Shown piece by piece: positions 9,201 through 15,839 of a stretch of 19,508 bases of DNA (positions are counted from its first letter, which is position 1; every line of letters begins with the position of its first letter). Source of the stretch: JBLHKS01 sp047620505. Its GTDB lineage: Bacteria > Verrucomicrobiota > Verrucomicrobiia > Verrucomicrobiales > DEV007. Below the pieces are notes generated by a model. The model was not told the origin of the DNA. It was given only the letters and a program-made list of their open reading frames with translations, and searched no databases. Both the position numbers and the translations under genes were made by a program. The stretch spans positions 1-19,508 of the forward strand of contig JBLHKS010000136.1 of the NCBI GenBank assembly GCA_047620505.1, in the 5' to 3' direction.

Positions 9201-10021
9201 TGGCGAGCCGAAATGCCAGCTACGGAGGCCGCATTATCCAGATGCTCGACAACCCGCCGCCTTCGAAAGAGATCAACTACGCCTTCATGCTTCGCAACGT
9301 GAAGCGCGGCTGGACCATCGAGCAGCGCCGGATTTTCGTCGAGTTCATCAACGCCGCCGCGAAGCATCCAGGCGGCAACAGCTACGGCAAATTCCTAACG
9401 AATCTCCGCGACGAAGTGCTTGGAAATTGCACGAACGAAGAACGCGCCGCGCTCGCCGACATCACTGGCGAAAACTTCAACCCGGTGCCCGATTTTGAGA
9501 TCACGCCGCCGAAAGGCCCGGGCGAGCAGTGGACTGTCGATTCAGCAGCTGCTCACGCCAATCGCGGAAAGTTCAAGCAGGCGAGTTTCGAGAGCGGTCG
9601 CAATCTTTTCCACGCAGTCGGCTGCGCCGCGTGTCACCGCTTTGACGGACTCGGCGGCGACCTCGGCCCGGATTTGACGACGGTGAAAAACAAGTTCGAC
9701 GAGCGATACATGCTCGAATCGATCATCGATCCGAGCAGCACGATCAGCGATCAGTACGGCTCTTCGATCGTGACGCTGAAGGACGGCAAAACGGTCATGG
9801 GCCTCGTAGTCGAGCGTGGAGACACGATCGACATCTACCCGCCGCTCGCCGAAGCGAAAGCGACCACGGTCAAAGCGACCGACGTCGTCAAAGTCGAGCA
9901 ATCGCCCGTTTCCCAGATGCCACCCGCGTTGATCAACAGCCTGAATCCTGACGAAATTCGAGACCTGATCGCTTACCTCATGTCGGGCGGAAATCCGAAG
10001 GACCGGCTCTACGGAAAGTAG
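6269..10021 (+). CDS. Exported fusion: DUF1080 domain + galactose-binding-like domain + PVC dehydrogenase-type propeller + HEAT-like repeats + haem-binding C terminus
   Basis: 1250 residues with signal peptide MKKTLLFLALVIPAAAGA. In order: a DUF1080 (3-keto-disaccharide hydrolase family) jelly-roll at about 19-221, opening with FQNVFNGKDLTGWKG and ending LQLHAGGPMTVEFKSVQL; an Ala/Lys linker; a beta-sandwich at about 253-405 with DNGADLFINGKKVG, resembling carbohydrate-binding domains; nine glycines at 417-425; a PVC-type membrane-bound dehydrogenase/sugar-dehydrogenase-like propeller at about 431-790 with VPDGFKVEML, HGNHAVIP and GFRNQYDIALNKYGDMF; helical HEAT-like repeats to about 1060; and a PVC haem domain with GCAACHRFDG, where Cys1119, Cys1122 and His1123 form the CXXCH site. 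Inferred job: periplasmic or surface oxidation and cleavage of a sugar, passing electrons to haem. The frame is continuous. Substrate and cofactor are unknown. Confidence 0.88.
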   Translation: MKKTLLFLALVIPAAAGAEDFQNVFNGKDLTGWKGLTEFWTVKDGAIVGETTKEKPTKGNTFLVWQGGELGDFEFKCQVRFKGNNSGVQYRSKVVDEENFVLAGYQADLHPKPEYFGMLYGEKLPGRGIIAQRGQRVEVGKDGKPKVVGEVGNDAQLTDWEWNELRIVAVGDRTIHQINGVTAVDYIDHHPEAMRKGVLGLQLHAGGPMTVEFKSVQLRKLTGDDAAATLKAAVESKAPPAAAAKLKEPAKATDYGWVSGGKKPDWIWRKDQPTSNDPIFLRKKFWAPSKVGQAPLYMTCDNGADLFINGKKVGTAKDWGSPVMTDVRKFLQGGDNVIAVRAHNRGGVAAFVLKLYITGITPETTTVLSDPSWKMSLTSPEGWQTLGFDDSAWNEKLKSMGKFGIGPWGLAGINKPGGGGGGGGGDPLDAERITVPDGFKVEMLYEVPKAEQGSWVSLTVDPKGRLLASDQGDKGLYRITVAEHPEKPQVDVERMPVDISGAQGMTWAFDGLYFNKSGGNLHRIVDSNGDDKLDKLEVLPSATGGGEHGNHAVIPTEDGKALYVVGGNHTNLPPEDAISGSRVQGWDEDLLLPREWDANGHARGRLAPGGWVSRYDPETKKHDIICTGFRNQYDIALNKYGDMFTYDADMEWDLGTPWYRPTRICQVGSGVDFGWRSGSGKWPNYYEDSMPPTVDIGPGCPTGVVAGLGTKFPAKYQDALYALDWTFGTIYAIHMTPDGAGYQGESEPFCFGAPLPVTDAIVGNDGALYFTIGGRNTQSALFRVTYVGDESTAPIAAAEPNEAVKTRRKLEKFHDRENAKAVETAWPHLASEDRWVRHAARVAIESQPVDSWEEKIFDDDSQTRITSCVALARAGNEKHRASILAALLELNPKDLPEQQLLGLLRAYALDFTRLGKPTEAEREQIISEIDPLLPSKSVDVNTELVRVLVYLNAPGIVEKTTALLANVVEPEAPDWHELASRNASYGGRIIQMLDNPPPSKEINYAFMLRNVKRGWTIEQRRIFVEFINAAAKHPGGNSYGKFLTNLRDEVLGNCTNEERAALADITGENFNPVPDFEITPPKGPGEQWTVDSAAAHANRGKFKQASFESGRNLFHAVGCAACHRFDGLGGDLGPDLTTVKNKFDERYMLESIIDPSSTISDQYGSSIVTLKDGKTVMGLVVERGDTIDIYPPLAEAKATTVKATDVVKVEQSPVSQMPPALINSLNPDEIRDLIAYLMSGGNPKDRLYGK
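6306..6317. repeat. Iterated palindrome copy 5 (exact)
   Basis: CAGCAGCTGCTG; spans the Pro-Ala-Ala-Ala-Gly codons at the end of the fusion protein's signal peptide. Confidence 0.85.
6987..6998. repeat. Iterated palindrome copy 6 (exact)
   Basis: CAGCAGCTGCTG; spans Pro-Ala-Ala-Ala-Ala in the linker after the DUF1080 domain. Confidence 0.85.
7517..7543 (+). repeat. Poly-glycine simple repeat (nine GGC/GGT codons)
   Basis: Nine consecutive glycine codons encode residues 417-425 of the fusion protein, between the binding-like sandwich and the propeller. It is a flexible inter-domain linker, and a likely spot for in-frame length variation by slippage. Confidence 0.85.
8960..8971. repeat. Iterated palindrome copy 7 (exact)
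   Basis: CAGCAGCTGCTG; encodes Gln-Gln-Leu-Leu in the HEAT-like region of the fusion protein. Confidence 0.85.
9543..9554. repeat. Iterated palindrome copy 8 (11/12)
   Basis: CAGCAGCTGCTC; spans Ser-Ala-Ala-Ala-His just before the haem domain of the fusion protein. Confidence 0.7.
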
Positions 10022-10039
10022 ATCGGTTTCCAACGGAAT

Positions 10040-10057
10040 GACCACATTCTTGTGGTC
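10040..10057 (+). terminator. Hairpin GACCACA-TTCT-TGTGGTC after the fusion gene
   Basis: Perfect 7-bp stem with a 4-base loop, 18 bases after the stop codon at 10021. No T-run follows, so it is not a classical intrinsic terminator; it could be an mRNA 3' stabiliser or assist termination together with the repeat just downstream. Confidence 0.45.
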
Positions 10058-10074
10058 GACTGCAATCGGCGGAC

Positions 10075-10124
10075 CTAAGCCAGGTAATCCAAGTCGGAGG
10101 TGGATCAATTTCGGCTTAGTTTTT
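10075..10124 (+). terminator. Possible long-loop terminator
   Basis: CTAAGCC (10075-10081) and GGCTTAG (10113-10119) can pair, and the right arm is followed directly by TTTTT (10120-10124). The 31-base loop is long for an intrinsic terminator, so this is a weak call. It would close the transcript of the fusion gene. Confidence 0.35.
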
Positions 10125-10268
10125 GGAGTATGCGAGATAGGTGGCTTGCGCGGTTGACGGTGGCCCCGTCCGCGATGAAGCGCTGTAAGCCCGCTCTCGT
10201 TCCAGAAATTCAGATCTCAGATCAGTGGGTCATGAAAGAGCCAATCGCGAAGTGAACGGCTGCGGATC

Positions 10269-12455
10269 ATGAAAATCCACCTGCACAGCATCCATGGCTT
10301 ATTCCGTGGCGGTGCCCTTGAAATCGGGCGCGACTCGGACAACGGCGGCCAAACGGTCTACGTGATGGAGCTTGCCAAGGCGCTGAGTTGTTCGCCACGC
10401 GTCGAACAGGTCACCCTGTTCACCCGCCGAATCGAGGACCCCGAAACCAATGACGTTTACGCGCAGCCGGTCGAAGCGGTGAACGATAAATTCGACATTC
10501 GCCGGATTGATTGCGGCGGGCCGGGATACCTCATGAAGGAAGGGCTCTGGCCGCATCTTGACGAGTTCGTTTCGAACACGATCCGGGTGATCAAAGCCGA
10601 GGGTTTGCGGCCCGACTTCATGCACTCGCACTACGCGGATTCCGGCTATGTCGCGGCGGAATTGTCAGCGTTTTTGAACACGCCCTTCGTCCACAGCGCG
10701 CATTCGTTAGGCAAGAACAAGCTCAAGCGGATGATCGAGTCCGGGATGCCGCGGGCAAAGGCGATGGAGCGCTTTCAATTCGCCCGCAGGTTCGCCGCCG
10801 AGGAACTAACGCTGGCTAACGCGGAATTTGTGATCACGTCGACGGAGCGCGAGATCGAATTGTTCAGCAGCTACGAAAACGCGGGTCTGTCCGTGTTTCA
10901 TGTTTTACCGCCGGGCGTCGACTTCGAAAGGTTCTATCCGTTTTACAAAGATCTGCTCCCAAACGTTGAAAAGCCGGAGGAAGACAAGCAGGCGATGTTC
11001 GCGGTTCAGCAAAGGATCGAAAGCTTCCTGAATGATCCAAACAAGCCGCTGATCGTGACCGTCTGTCGGCCTGACAAAACCAAAAACATCAGCGGGCTGA
11101 TCGAGGCTTATGGACGCGATCCCGAACTTCAGGCAATGGCCAACCTCGCCGTTTTTGCTGGAATTCGCGGCGATATCGACTCGATGAATCCAAGTCAGCG
11201 AGAGGTGCTGACGCAGATTCTGTTGTTGATGGATAAGTTTAACCTTTATGGCAAGCTGGCGATCCCGAAGCGACACGATGTTGAAAACGAGGTTCCGGAA
11301 ATCTACCGGCTAGCCGCGAGGCAGGAAGGCGTCTTCGTCAACGTGTCTCACGCGGAACAATTCGGGCTGACGCTGCTGGAGTCCAGCGCCTGCGGTCTGC
11401 CGGTCGTGGCCACTCAAAACGGAGGGCCGGCCGAGATCCTGCCCAAATGCCAGAACGGGCTTCTGGTCGACCCAACCGACACCGCCGCGATCCAGAGTTC
11501 GATCAAGCAGCTGCTGGTCGACAAAGAGCAGTGGCGCCGCTTCTCGAACAACGGTGCGACCAACGCGCGCGAGCACTACGGCTGGGATGCTCATGTAAAT
11601 CGCTACCTCGATTTAATGGAAGAAAATCTCACTGCGTCGGGCGGAGTCGGTCTCAAGCAACCGCCCCGCGTGCTGCCGGCCCGAACCCGGTTGCGGGAGG
11701 CTCGATTCATGCTCGCATGCGATGTCGACGGCACCATGATCGACGATGACTCGAAAGATCAGCCTCACCTAAACGAGTTGATCGAATTTCTCAGCGCTCG
11801 CGGCGATTCGTTTGTTTTCGCGGTCGCGACAGGACGGAATCTGAAGCTCGTTGCCGAGGTAATTGAGAAGTTCGGGATCCCGGTGCCGGACATCGTCGTG
11901 TCGTCGGTTGGAGCCGAAATCCACTACGGCTTGAGCCCGGATTTGGTCGACAAGACTTGGCAAAATCACATCGACATCGATTGGGACCGCGATGCGATCG
12001 AACTTGCGGCGTTGCGCATTCCCGGCCTGACATTGCAAGAAGAAGCGGCGCAACGTCGTCACAAAATCTCGCTTTACCGCGATGGCGAAGCAACCGACGC
12101 CGAATCGATCGCGGAGGGGCTCGGCGAGTTGGCTCATCACGTTCGGGTTGTCATCAGTCATTCGATTTACGTCGATCTTCTACCGCGGCGCGCGTCGAAA
12201 GGCCGCGCGATCCGGCATCTCTGCCAGCAGTGGGACATTCCGCTCAAACAAACGGTTGTCTGCGGCGATTCCGGCAACGATCTGGATATGATGCAAACAT
12301 CTGCGTTAGCTGTCGTCGTTGGAAACGCGGAAGCGGCGCTGGTGGACGGCCTCGAACACACGCAAGGCATCTGCTTCGCACAGGAGAAACTCGCGGGAGG
12401 GATTCTCGAAGGACTGCGTTACTTTGATTTTCCGGCTCCGGCGGGTCGAGAGTAA
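10269..12455 (+). CDS. Bifunctional sucrose-phosphate synthase-like glycosyltransferase fused to a HAD sugar phosphatase
   Basis: 728 cytoplasmic residues. The N-terminal part (about 1-455) is a GT-B fold GT4 enzyme of the sucrose-phosphate synthase group: acceptor loop DNGGQTVYV (24-32), HSHYADSGYVA, phosphate-binding Arg267 and Lys272 (CRPDKTKN), and donor motif E363-x7-E371 in HAEQFGLTLLESSACGLP. The C-terminal part (about 478-720) is a HAD phosphatase of the sucrose-phosphatase type with DVDGT (nucleophile Asp485, acid/base Asp487), Lys644 in ASKGRA, and GDSGND (666-671). All catalytic HAD residues are present, unlike several plant and cyanobacterial synthases where this domain is degenerate. 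Predicted product: free sucrose from a nucleotide sugar and fructose-6-phosphate; mannosylfructose is a real alternative, since that synthase belongs to the same family. A glycosidase gene follows after 9 bases. Confidence 0.9.
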   Translation: MKIHLHSIHGLFRGGALEIGRDSDNGGQTVYVMELAKALSCSPRVEQVTLFTRRIEDPETNDVYAQPVEAVNDKFDIRRIDCGGPGYLMKEGLWPHLDEFVSNTIRVIKAEGLRPDFMHSHYADSGYVAAELSAFLNTPFVHSAHSLGKNKLKRMIESGMPRAKAMERFQFARRFAAEELTLANAEFVITSTEREIELFSSYENAGLSVFHVLPPGVDFERFYPFYKDLLPNVEKPEEDKQAMFAVQQRIESFLNDPNKPLIVTVCRPDKTKNISGLIEAYGRDPELQAMANLAVFAGIRGDIDSMNPSQREVLTQILLLMDKFNLYGKLAIPKRHDVENEVPEIYRLAARQEGVFVNVSHAEQFGLTLLESSACGLPVVATQNGGPAEILPKCQNGLLVDPTDTAAIQSSIKQLLVDKEQWRRFSNNGATNAREHYGWDAHVNRYLDLMEENLTASGGVGLKQPPRVLPARTRLREARFMLACDVDGTMIDDDSKDQPHLNELIEFLSARGDSFVFAVATGRNLKLVAEVIEKFGIPVPDIVVSSVGAEIHYGLSPDLVDKTWQNHIDIDWDRDAIELAALRIPGLTLQEEAAQRRHKISLYRDGEATDAESIAEGLGELAHHVRVVISHSIYVDLLPRRASKGRAIRHLCQQWDIPLKQTVVCGDSGNDLDMMQTSALAVVVGNAEAALVDGLEHTQGICFAQEKLAGGILEGLRYFDFPAPAGRE
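11505..11516. repeat. Iterated palindrome copy 9 (11/12)
   Basis: AAGCAGCTGCTG; encodes Lys-Gln-Leu-Leu in the synthase domain of the sugar-synthesis protein. Confidence 0.7.
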
Positions 12456-12464
12456 TTTGTTATT

Positions 12465-13979
12465 ATGTATTCAGGAAGAGGCTTTCGTGATTGGGAAATC
12501 GGCGACATCGACATCATCAAGCATGGCGGGATCTACCATTTGTTTCATCTCGTGCTTCCCAATCACGATTACATCGCCCATGCGATTTCCTCCGACTGCA
12601 TCAATTGGACGCGCGTCAAAAATGCGCTCTTCGTCGGCGACCCCGGCGAGTGGGATGACGACATGTTGTGGACGATGAACGTCTGCCACACTGAGGGTGA
12701 AGGCGGCGGGTTCGAGATGTTCTACACCGGGCTTAGCCAACGTGAACATGGCTACTACCAACGGATTGGCCGGGCGACTTCGCCAAATCTCTACGACTGG
12801 GAAAAGGACAGTTCGCCGCCCTACCCGATCGAATCCGCTGGACCGCATTACGAATCGCCGGACGACAACGCCCGACAGTGGGTCAGTTTCCGCGATCCCT
12901 ATCACTACAAGGCAGCTGATGGTTCCCGTTACCTGCTCGTCTGCGCCCGGACGAACATCGGCGCAATTTCGCGGCGAGGTTGCGTCGGCGTGATCGCATT
13001 GGAAGGCGAACGAGCCGCGTTGGAGGAGCCGCTTTTCGTTCCCCGCGTTTACGACGATGTCGAATGCCCGGCAATCGTCGAAATGGACGGCGCGTTCTAC
13101 CTCATCGGCTCGATTCGGGAAGACGTGCGAGTTCACTACTGGCGGGCTGACCGATTTCGCGGTGAGTATATTTCGTTTCCAGACAATCTCCTTCTGCCGC
13201 AGGGAAACTACGCCGCGCGTGTGTCGAGGGACGGTGACAAGATTCTGCTCTACTCGTTTTTCGTCGCCGGTCGGGACGTGCAGAACGGCCATCGATATTT
13301 CTGTCCACCCAAGGAATTACGCGCCGACGACTCCGGCCACTTGCTAACAATATCGCTAAGTCAGTGGGCCGACAAAATCGTCAAACAGCTCGGCCTGGCC
13401 GACCTGCCAAAGGTGAATCGGGTCCTTGGCAACCCAGCAGCTGCTGTGCGGCGAAACCAGAGTTCACTGCGCTTGACCAGCCGCACCGGCTACGAAATCG
13501 CCGCCTTGAAAAACCCATTCGCCAACTTCATCTGGCGCGGGCGGCTCGTGGTTCATCAACTCGGGAAAATCGGCCTCGTCTTCAACACGGACAAGGCCGG
13601 CGACGGCTACTACATCAGCATCGAGCCACTGCGCTCACTCGTTCAGATTCGCGCGTGGGCCAGTTGCCCGGACGACATCCACAAAGACTATCAATACGAA
13701 ACTTTGCAAGCCCACAGCATTCCCGACAAGTGCGCCGAGGGCCTGCATTTCGAGCTGTTGTGCTACGGCCACTACATCGAGTTTTCGGTCAACGGCATCG
13801 TCCGGCTATCGCTAGTCGACGCTAAGTTCAGCAGCGGAGCGATCGGACTGTTCTGCGATAGCGCCAGCATCGAGCTGACCGACTTCGAGTTGCTCTCGCT
13901 CGATCATTCCGAAGAAGATGAACTCAGCCAGCAGTTTGACGCCACAGCGGGCGAATGGCTGGGCGACGGAGCTTCGTAA
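12465..13979 (+). CDS. Clan-J (GH32/GH43-like) glycosidase with a C-terminal beta-sandwich
   Basis: 504 residues with no signal peptide, so probably cytoplasmic. The N-terminal part (about 1-320) is a five-bladed propeller of the fructosidase type: an early acidic motif WEIGDIDII (nucleophile candidates Asp14 or Asp16), SFRDP with Asp144 as transition-state stabiliser, and VECPAIVEM with Glu200 as acid/base followed by Cys201, as in the RDP and EC motifs of GH32. The usual GH32 N-terminal WMNDPNG is absent. Residues about 345-490 form a beta-sandwich (FIWRGRLVVHQLG, GYYISIEP, IEFSVNGIVRLSL, GAIGLFCDSASIEL) like the GH32 ConA-type module. The gene starts 9 bases after the synthase-phosphatase stop, so it is almost surely cotranscribed and may hydrolyse or transfer that disaccharide. 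The exact family and substrate are open. Confidence 0.82.
   Translation: MYSGRGFRDWEIGDIDIIKHGGIYHLFHLVLPNHDYIAHAISSDCINWTRVKNALFVGDPGEWDDDMLWTMNVCHTEGEGGGFEMFYTGLSQREHGYYQRIGRATSPNLYDWEKDSSPPYPIESAGPHYESPDDNARQWVSFRDPYHYKAADGSRYLLVCARTNIGAISRRGCVGVIALEGERAALEEPLFVPRVYDDVECPAIVEMDGAFYLIGSIREDVRVHYWRADRFRGEYISFPDNLLLPQGNYAARVSRDGDKILLYSFFVAGRDVQNGHRYFCPPKELRADDSGHLLTISLSQWADKIVKQLGLADLPKVNRVLGNPAAAVRRNQSSLRLTSRTGYEIAALKNPFANFIWRGRLVVHQLGKIGLVFNTDKAGDGYYISIEPLRSLVQIRAWASCPDDIHKDYQYETLQAHSIPDKCAEGLHFELLCYGHYIEFSVNGIVRLSLVDAKFSSGAIGLFCDSASIELTDFELLSLDHSEEDELSQQFDATAGEWLGDGAS
13435..13446. repeat. Iterated palindrome copy 10 (exact)
   Basis: CAGCAGCTGCTG; spans Pro-Ala-Ala-Ala-Val between the propeller and sandwich of the glycosidase. 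Confidence 0.85.
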
Positions 13980-14095
13980 AATAAGTTGCGTCAATTTCAC
14001 GCTGATCAGGCGCTTTAAATTCGACAAGCGTAAAATTTCCCGCGCCTGCACTTGGAGATCGACGATCTGCTTCTAACGGAATGTAATCACTCCGG
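13980..14095. other. Spacer between convergent genes
   Basis: 116 bases between the stops of the glycosidase (+) and moeA (-). I see only weak short inverted repeats (for example AGATC/GATCT near 14057) and no T-tailed hairpin, so no terminator is called. Confidence 0.4.
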
Positions 14096-15295
14096 TCAAT
14101 CCATGAGGAGACATTTCACGTGCGTCCTGGCCGGAAGCTTCTCGTCGACGTCAACTCGGACGAGCGCGTTGGTTCGGCTCATGCCGTAGAGAGCGTGGGA
14201 CTGCTGCAAGCCAACGGGGCGAAAAGTCTCAGCTGTTTCGTCAAACCAACCTCGAACGTAGTGCGGGCGGTTTCCGCGATCGTTGACAACTTCGTCGGTC
14301 AGATCGGCGTCGCGAGTGGGGAGGGGAGGGGCTTCGTCTGGGATCTTCGCGCCGGCAACCCGCAGCAACGCGGGGCGAACGAAAAGCTGAAACGTGATGT
14401 AAGCCGAAACCGGGTTTCCGGGCAGACCAAACACGAGCCGATCTCCTTTTTTGCCGAAGAAGAGCGGCTTTCCAGGTTTTACGCGGACGCGCCAGAATCC
14501 GCCGTCGACGCCGAGTTTTCCGAGCACGCCTTTTACCAGATCGTGCTCACCGACCGACACGCCGCCGGCGATGATGCAGACGTCCGAGTCTCCAAGCGCG
14601 GCCTCCAGAGTTTCGGTTAGTTTTTTGGTTTCGTCAGGCGCATGGCGCTCGGTCACGCGGGTAACGCCCAGTTTGTGAACGGCGCTCGCGAGCATCGGAC
14701 CGTTGCTGTTGAAGATCGCTCCGTCAGGCAACTCGCCGCCAGGATTAACCAGCTCATCACCGGTCGTCACGACGGCGACGCGCGGTTGGCGGACGTTGAC
14801 TTCGGTCATGCCCTGAGAGGCAAGCACGCCAACTCGAGACGGAGTGAGCAGATCTCCGTGCTGAAGAATTTTCTGCCCAACGCAGAGATCCGAACCTTTG
14901 CGCCGAATGAAATCGCCCTCGTCCACGCCTTCGCGGATTCGAATTCGGCCCTTGGAGAAAATCTCCGTGTCCTCCTGCATGACGACGGCATCGACTTCGT
15001 TAGGAATCGGCGCGCCGGTGAAAATCCGGATCGCTTCGCCGTGAGAAACGGTCAAGCCCCGATTGGCACCGGCGGGCTGTTTGCCTGAAATATTAAGCCG
15101 AGCACCGTGGAAAGCCTCACGCGCGCGAACGGCGTATCCATCGACCTGTGAATTGTCGAAACCCGGCAACGCGAGTTTTGCCGCGATGTCCTCAGCCGCG
15201 TAGGCACCGAGCGCATCGCGAAGAGGTACAGCTTCAGCAGCTGCTGGCGTGGCTGCGGCCAGAATCCGCGAGCGAGCTTCAAATTCGTCGAGCAT
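14096..15295 (-). CDS. moeA: Molybdopterin molybdenumtransferase MoeA
   Basis: Inserts molybdate into adenylated molybdopterin to make the molybdenum cofactor, in the cytoplasm. The 399-residue length is normal. Domain order and motifs are complete: DNSQVDGYAVRA (47-58), IFTGAPIPNEVDAVVMQED, the MoCF-biosynthesis (MogA-like) core with VVTTGDELV and GGVSVGEHDLVKG, RVKPGKPLFFG, and GLPGNPVSAYITFQLFVRP, then a small C-terminal beta domain. The ATG at 15295 lies 9 bases after the stop of the small upstream gene, so the two are likely cotranscribed. No other moa/moe/mob gene or molybdoenzyme is in the window. The codons for Pro17-Ala20 carry a perfect copy of the iterated palindrome. Confidence 0.95.
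   Translation of the reverse strand: MLDEFEARSRILAAATPAAAEAVPLRDALGAYAAEDIAAKLALPGFDNSQVDGYAVRAREAFHGARLNISGKQPAGANRGLTVSHGEAIRIFTGAPIPNEVDAVVMQEDTEIFSKGRIRIREGVDEGDFIRRKGSDLCVGQKILQHGDLLTPSRVGVLASQGMTEVNVRQPRVAVVTTGDELVNPGGELPDGAIFNSNGPMLASAVHKLGVTRVTERHAPDETKKLTETLEAALGDSDVCIIAGGVSVGEHDLVKGVLGKLGVDGGFWRVRVKPGKPLFFGKKGDRLVFGLPGNPVSAYITFQLFVRPALLRVAGAKIPDEAPPLPTRDADLTDEVVNDRGNRPHYVRGWFDETAETFRPVGLQQSHALYGMSRTNALVRVDVDEKLPARTHVKCLLMD
15235..15246. repeat. Iterated palindrome copy 11 (exact)
   Basis: CAGCAGCTGCTG; on the minus strand spans Pro17-Ala-Ala-Ala20-Glu of MoeA. Confidence 0.85.
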
Positions 15296-15304
15296 TTTGA
15301 GTCG

Positions 15305-15751
15305 TTACTCGAGAATCTGGTAGTCCGTGGCCCCGGGCTGAAGCTTCGGCTTGATGATCACGAACTGACCCGATCGCGGCGAGCCTTCAAGAACATCGGC
15401 CACGAGGAAGGAATTCTTACGCTCGGCTCCGATCCGCAGCTGGACGTTCGTCGGATTTCCTTCCGTATCGAGCGTCGTGGCGATTGTTCCAGCCGGAGTC
15501 GCGCGCCCGGTCGGCGTGTAAATCAGGACGAAACCTTCGTAGGCGAATCGCACGGTGCCGATGACCTGCGGCTTGGGCTGCTGCTTGGGGGCTTCGGCGT
15601 CCGGCTTGTCATCTTTGTCTCCGATGATCGGGAGGGAATCGATGAAGGCACCGATCGGGTCCGTGATGGAGTGGACGACACGATCGACCAATTCGCCAAC
15701 ACCGCCTGCGGTGGTGGTCGCGATCAAACAACTGGCGAGAATCGAATTCAT
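15305..15751 (-). CDS. Small exported or lipoprotein-like protein of unknown function
   Basis: 149 residues from the ATG at 15751. A longer frame reaching 15841 exists, but its extra 30 residues are arginine-rich, overlap the divergent GT4 start and look like non-coding translation. The N terminus MNSILASCLIATTTAGG is hydrophobic; LASC at residues 5-8 resembles a lipobox, though with an unusually short leader, so export is uncertain. A helical stretch (ELVDRVVHSITDPIGAFIDSLP) is followed by a charged Lys/Pro/Gln linker (about 45-61) and a beta-rich C-terminal domain (VIGTVRFAYEGFVLIYTPTG to GQFVIIKPKL) that may be a small barrel. I do not recognise the family. It is the first gene of the unit ending in moeA; no functional link between them is evident. 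Confidence 0.7.
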   Translation of the reverse strand: MNSILASCLIATTTAGGVGELVDRVVHSITDPIGAFIDSLPIIGDKDDKPDAEAPKQQPKPQVIGTVRFAYEGFVLIYTPTGRATPAGTIATTLDTEGNPTNVQLRIGAERKNSFLVADVLEGSPRSGQFVIIKPKLQPGATDYQILE

Positions 15752-15839
15752 TCGGGGCGGAAGGATAAACAATTGGAGGCAAGCTGGCAAGCGTTGAAGC
15801 GACCCTTGCGAAGCCCGCTCGCGTCCGTAGCGTCGGCGC
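15752..15839. promoter_or_regulatory. Divergent promoter region upstream of the small exported protein and the GT4 gene
   Basis: Eighty-eight bases between divergent starts at 15751 (-) and 15840 (+). An A/T-rich patch (AAGGATAAACAATTGG, about 15761-15776) is the only likely promoter-like part. No Shine-Dalgarno precedes either ATG. Called from geometry. Confidence 0.4.

Larger units (their letters stand above)
10022..10268. other. 247-base spacer with two inverted repeats
   Basis: No gene is supported here. It holds two inverted repeats, described separately (10040-10057 and 10075-10124), and must contain the promoter of the two-gene sugar operon. I could not pick a convincing -35/-10 pair. 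Just before the ATG at 10269 the sequence GCGGATC is not a Shine-Dalgarno. Confidence 0.5.
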
